The translations under genes were made by a program, and so were the position numbers. A stretch of DNA of 19,216 nt from CAYONP01 sp964405335 (GTDB taxonomy: Bacteria; Armatimonadota; UBA10988): assembly GCA_964405335.1 (NCBI GenBank), contig CAYONP010000105.1, forward strand, positions 1 to 19,216, given 5' to 3'. Positions 16,921-19,216 of the stretch are shown here, piece after piece. Every line of letters starts with the position of its first letter. The stretch's first letter is position 1. Under the pieces are notes generated by a model, which worked only from the letters and a program-made list of their open reading frames with translations, was not told where the DNA came from and did not search any database.

Positions 16921-17593
16921 ACTGCGCCCGCTGCAGCCGAGCGACGCCGCGGCGGTCAAGGCGGTGCAGCGCGAGGTGCTCTGCCGCGGCGGCCGGCTGC
17001 CCTTCCCGGTGATGGACCTCGACCGGCTGATTGACTTCGCCGTCGATTACTACCTGGATGAGGAGCCCGAGACCGGGATCGTCGCCGTCGACGGCGCCGG
17101 CCGGGTGGTCGGTTATGTCGTCGGCTCGTTCCGCGAGGCGCGCGCCTCACGCTGGCGGCGCCGCGCGGCGCTGCGGCTGGCGGCCCACTGGGCCTGCCGC
17201 TGGCGCGACTATGATCCGTTCACGCGCTGGTTCTACCGCCTGCGGCTGAAGGACGCGCGCGAGGTGCTGCGCCGCCCGTCGCCGCCGGCCGACGGCCACG
17301 TGCACTTCAACCAGTTGCCCGAGGTGCGCGGCCGGCTGACGGTCGAGTTCATGCGTCGGTTCGACGCCCTGGCGGTCGCGGCCGGCATCCAGGCCTATGC
17401 CGGCGAGGTCAGCGTCACGGCCGATCGGCTCGACGGGCGGATCTTCCAGCGCCTGCGCATGGAGGTGGTCGACCGGGTGCTCAACCACACCCTCACCGCG
17501 CTGGCGGGCGAGCCGATCTACCGGCTGGTGACGGTCACCCAGGCGGGTATCCTGCTGCCCAGCGAGCGGCCGGTGAGCGGCTCCGTGCGGTGA
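16910..17593 (+). CDS. GNAT-like acyltransferase
   Basis: The 227-residue protein shows GNAT-fold features. An N-terminal RPLQPSDAAAVKAV helix comes first, then the strand pair TGIVAVDGAGRVVGYVVGSF (about 57-75). A central HVHFNQLPEVRGRLTVEFMRRF (about 125-146) follows, in which the usual acetyl-CoA loop Q/R-x-x-G-x-G/A is only partly kept as PEVRGRL. An Arg-rich insert with several Trp residues (about 80-105) is unusual. It probably acylates an amino-sugar or similar acceptor exposed by the deacetylase, which is inference from the operon. The ATG at 16910 has GGAGG 7 nt upstream and overlaps the end of the previous gene. It is the last gene of the operon. A loss of activity cannot be excluded. 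Confidence 0.72.
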   Translation: MEYELRPLQPSDAAAVKAVQREVLCRGGRLPFPVMDLDRLIDFAVDYYLDEEPETGIVAVDGAGRVVGYVVGSFREARASRWRRRAALRLAAHWACRWRDYDPFTRWFYRLRLKDAREVLRRPSPPADGHVHFNQLPEVRGRLTVEFMRRFDALAVAAGIQAYAGEVSVTADRLDGRIFQRLRMEVVDRVLNHTLTALAGEPIYRLVTVTQAGILLPSERPVSGSVR

Positions 17594-17618
17594 CAACGCT
17601 CGTCGACTGGGCTAGAGT
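17590..17618 (+). promoter_or_regulatory. Promoter of the Phd/YefM antitoxin gene
   Basis: GTGACA (17590-17595) overlaps the stop codon of the acyltransferase gene, and TAGAGT (17613-17618) lies 17 bp on. The boxes match consensus at 5 and 4 of 6. The first ATG is only 9 nt after the -10 box, so the transcript would start about 3 nt before it. Confidence 0.65.
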
Positions 17619-17627
17619 CATCTGACC

Positions 17628-17858
17628 ATGGGCATGCCAGAGACGCGGGTGTCGGCGTCGGAGTTTCGGGCACGCTGTCTGGCGCTCTTGGATGAGGTCC
17701 AGGCGACGGGCAGACGGCTGATAATCACCAAGCACGGCAAGCCGGTGGCTCAGTTGGTGCCCATCGAAGGGCGTCAGCCGGCGACGCTGGCGGGGAGTGT
17801 GCTCGAGGCGGTCGACCTGGTCTCGCCGACGGGCGAGGCCTGGGCAGCGGAGCCGTGA
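17628..17858 (+). CDS. Phd/YefM-family antitoxin, orphan
   Basis: The 76-residue protein has the Phd/YefM DNA-binding fold signature: RVSASEFRARCLALLDEV, then IITKHGKPVAQLVPI. The variable C-terminal segment (about 47-76, ending GEAWAAEP) would contact a cognate toxin. Such antitoxins normally sit just before or after a VapC, Doc or RelE-type toxin gene. Here no toxin frame is visible: the 126 bp downstream are palindromes and then folE2. The ATG at 17628 follows the promoter with almost no leader, and no ribosome binding site is present. A second in-frame ATG at 17634 is also possible. It may be a solitary regulator, a residue of a lost module, or protection against an unlinked toxin. Confidence 0.82.
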   Translation: MGMPETRVSASEFRARCLALLDEVQATGRRLIITKHGKPVAQLVPIEGRQPATLAGSVLEAVDLVSPTGEAWAAEP

Positions 17859-17861
17859 CTC

Positions 17862-17958
17862 GTGTCGACACTCACGCCGGCCGGCGGTGACCCGCGCCGT
17901 CGTTGACCGTTGCGCGAACGGAACTCAGACTGACCAACGGTGGGTATGACACCGTTGG
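17862..17958. repeat. Stacked palindromes between the antitoxin gene and folE2
   Basis: In 97 bp there are GTGTCGACAC (17862-17871, perfect), CGCCGGCCGGCG (17875-17886, perfect), CCGTT/AACGG (17907-17911 and 17917-17921) and CCAACGGTG/CACCGTTGG (17934-17942 and 17950-17958). The last has perfect 9-bp arms and a 7-nt loop, and ends 15 nt before the GGAGGG ribosome binding site of folE2. The last two repeats share an AACGG half-site. A weak promoter could use TTGACC at 17903-17908, though the -10 box is unclear. Confidence 0.55.
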
Positions 17959-17984
17959 CGGCGCGGCCGCCGTGGAGGGAGCGC

Positions 17985-18791
17985 ATGATCACCGAGTCGC
18001 CACGCCGGCTGGCCGACCTGCAATCGTCGGCCGATCACCGCGGGATAGACATCCAGAAAGTCGGCATCCGGCGCTTGCGCTACCCCATCTCGCTGTCGGT
18101 CCGCGGCGGCACCGACCAGCACACCATCGCCACGGTGGCGATGTACGTCTCGCTCGACCGCTCGTTCAAGGGCACCCACATGAGCCGCTTTGTCGAGGTG
18201 CTCAACGAGTACAACCGCGAACTCGACATCCACGCCCTGGGCGAACTGCTGCACCACATGAAAGAGCGGCTCGAAGCGCAGGATGCCTACATCGAGCTCG
18301 AGTTCCCCTACTTCCTCGAGAAGCAGGCGCCGGTCACCCGCCGGCGCGGGATGCTGCATTACGACTGCCGCGTCTGTGCCGGGGTCGACCACAACGACAA
18401 GGTCAGCATCACCTATGGCGCGACGGTGGCGGTGACCACCCTCTGCCCCTGCAGCAAAGAGATTGCGGCCTATGGCGCGCACAACCAGCGCAGTCTGGTC
18501 ACGGTCATGTGGCGGGCGACCGAGAGCATCTGGCTCGAGGAGATGATTGAGCTGGTCGAATCCGAGGCGAGCTGCGAGATCTACTCGCTACTCAAGCGCG
18601 AGGACGAGAAGTACGTCACCGAGCAGGCATACGACCATCCCAAGTTCGTCGAGGATGTCGTCCGCGATGTTACCGGCCGGCTCCGCGACGACGACCGAAT
18701 CACCTGGTTCCGGGTCGAATCGGAAAACGAAGAGAGCATCCACACGCACAACGCCTACGCCCTGATCGAGGAGGACAAGCGGGCGCGCTGA
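17985..18791 (+). CDS. folE2: GTP cyclohydrolase I, type IB (FolE2)
   Basis: This 268-residue enzyme converts GTP to 7,8-dihydroneopterin triphosphate, the first step of folate (and queuosine or tetrahydropterin) synthesis. Family signatures are the N-terminal GIRRLRYPISL, SLDRSFKGTHMSRFVE, and the metal-site segment TTLCPCSKEI with C154, followed by GAHNQRS with H166. FolE2 tolerates metals other than zinc and often replaces FolE under zinc limitation. Whether this organism also has FolE cannot be seen. The ATG at 17985 has GGAGGG 5 nt upstream; an upstream in-frame ATG at 17945 lies inside the palindrome and is rejected. Length is normal for the family. The 9-bp inverted repeat at 17934-17958 could be an operator or RNA element. 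It converges on the broken HicB gene. Confidence 0.95.
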   Translation: MITESPRRLADLQSSADHRGIDIQKVGIRRLRYPISLSVRGGTDQHTIATVAMYVSLDRSFKGTHMSRFVEVLNEYNRELDIHALGELLHHMKERLEAQDAYIELEFPYFLEKQAPVTRRRGMLHYDCRVCAGVDHNDKVSITYGATVAVTTLCPCSKEIAAYGAHNQRSLVTVMWRATESIWLEEMIELVESEASCEIYSLLKREDEKYVTEQAYDHPKFVEDVVRDVTGRLRDDDRITWFRVESENEESIHTHNAYALIEEDKRAR

Positions 18792-18796
18792 GCGGC

Positions 18797-19114
18797 TCAG
18801 GCGCGGGCGGCGAAGACGGCGCCGGGCTCGGGCGCCGGCCGGCCGGTCCGGAGGTGCCATTCGAGGGCCAATCCGACGGCCTCATACGCATTGGCCAGCG
18901 CTTCATCCGGCGTGTCGCCGTTAGTGAAGATCGTCGGGAACGCCGGGATCTCGGCGATGAACTACTCGTCGGCGTCGGGGATGATGTTGACCCGGTAGCC
19001 GTGCGCAGCGGTCAGTTCGTCCTCACTCATGGGCTTGTACATCGCTTCCGCCGCGCGGCGGCCGTCCGCCTGGCCGGACGGACCGGCCGGGCCGGTCGAA
19101 GGCGACGGGGGCAT
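18797..19114 (-). pseudogene. HicB-family antitoxin gene interrupted by an in-frame amber codon
   Basis: The frame from ATG 19114 encodes 105 residues if the TAG at 18964-18962 (codon 51) is read through. Before it comes a low-complexity leader and then HGYRVNIIPDADE; after it come FIAEIPAFPTIFTNGDTP and DEALANAYEAVGLALEW. This is the HicB-type antitoxin fold, in which the sequence normally runs D-x-x-(Y/F)-x-x-x-x-P-x-x-P. A tyrosine TAC changed to TAG would account for the gap. GAGGAGA (19127-19121) lies 6 nt before the ATG. A shorter start at 19042 or 19030 would fit the family better. No HicA toxin frame is visible in the remaining 100 bp. It is either a recent pseudogene or a sequencing error; suppression is unlikely because TAG ends three intact genes here. 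Confidence 0.72.
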
Positions 19115-19127
19115 GTTGGCTCTCCTC

Positions 19128-19216
19128 GTAGGGGCAGGTCTCAGACCTGCCCGCCAGCGAGTGAACCCGCTCTGGAAGCGGGATCGCCGGCATTCGGGCG
19201 GGTCTGAGACCCGCCC
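19128..19216. repeat. Pair of covarying palindromes
   Basis: GGGCAGGTCT/AGACCTGCCC (19132-19141 and 19143-19152) and GGGCGGGTCT/AGACCCGCCC (19196-19205 and 19207-19216) are 10-bp arms around one base. They differ by one compensated base pair (A-T to G-C). The first follows GTA at 19128, matching the GTAGGG form at 71-77. It sits just upstream of the HicB ribosome binding site. CCCGCT/AGCGGG (19167-19172 and 19178-19183) adds a third. The second palindrome ends exactly at the window edge. Confidence 0.7.

Noticed and set aside
18962..18964. Amber codon read as an extra amino acid
   Set aside because: TAG is the stop of the kinase, PTE-like and PHP genes here, and no tRNA or recoding signal is visible.

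Overview
The window is GC-rich bacterial chromosome (roughly 70% G+C by eye), densely packed with short gaps and overlapping genes. Promoters match the ordinary sigma70 consensus. Secreted or membrane-anchored proteins (caspase-like, TPR, amidase) are common, and valS is under a transcriptional T-box. Together with a caspase/FGE-like fusion, FolE2 and many short palindromic repeats, this fits an uncultivated, probably diderm, bacterium outside Proteobacteria. The phylum cannot be fixed from this sequence alone. Nothing looks like a phage, transposase, CRISPR array, rRNA or tRNA.

Left part (1-2816, + strand): a palindrome-rich lead-in, an M55 (DppA-like) zinc D-aminopeptidase, a second inverted-repeat element, and an exported protein joining a caspase-like peptidase to an FGE-sulfatase (SUMF1-type) domain that lacks the catalytic cysteines. 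Next is valS on the minus strand (2830-5484). Its leader (about 5505-5729) is a textbook valine T-box: GUC specifier, UGGU bulge, a terminator just before the ribosome binding site, and a TTGACC-17-TATACT promoter. A cluster of three hairpins follows, then an exported phosphotriesterase-family hydrolase (5987-6940, +).

Middle (6944-12586, minus strand): a three-gene operon transcribed right to left. It holds a soluble histidine kinase, a 1010-residue secreted TPR protein and a membrane-anchored Amidase_3 protein. The amidase has lost one zinc-ligand histidine. The genes are 3 and 6 nt apart. Its promoter lies back to back with that of the next operon.

Right operon (12764-17593, + strand): five overlapping genes run from one strong promoter. 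They encode a PHP phosphoesterase, a GT4 glycosyltransferase, a DUF2334-type polysaccharide deacetylase, a second GT4 glycosyltransferase and a GNAT-like acyltransferase. They look like a compact, undescribed glycan or glycolipid pathway and are the best candidate here for a new system.

Right end (17594-19216): an orphan Phd/YefM antitoxin from a probably near-leaderless transcript, a stretch of stacked palindromes, folE2 (type IB GTP cyclohydrolase), a HicB-like antitoxin gene broken by an in-frame amber codon, and two covarying palindromes that run to the window edge. The folE2 flanks thus carry two antitoxins without visible toxins, suggesting past gene turnover.
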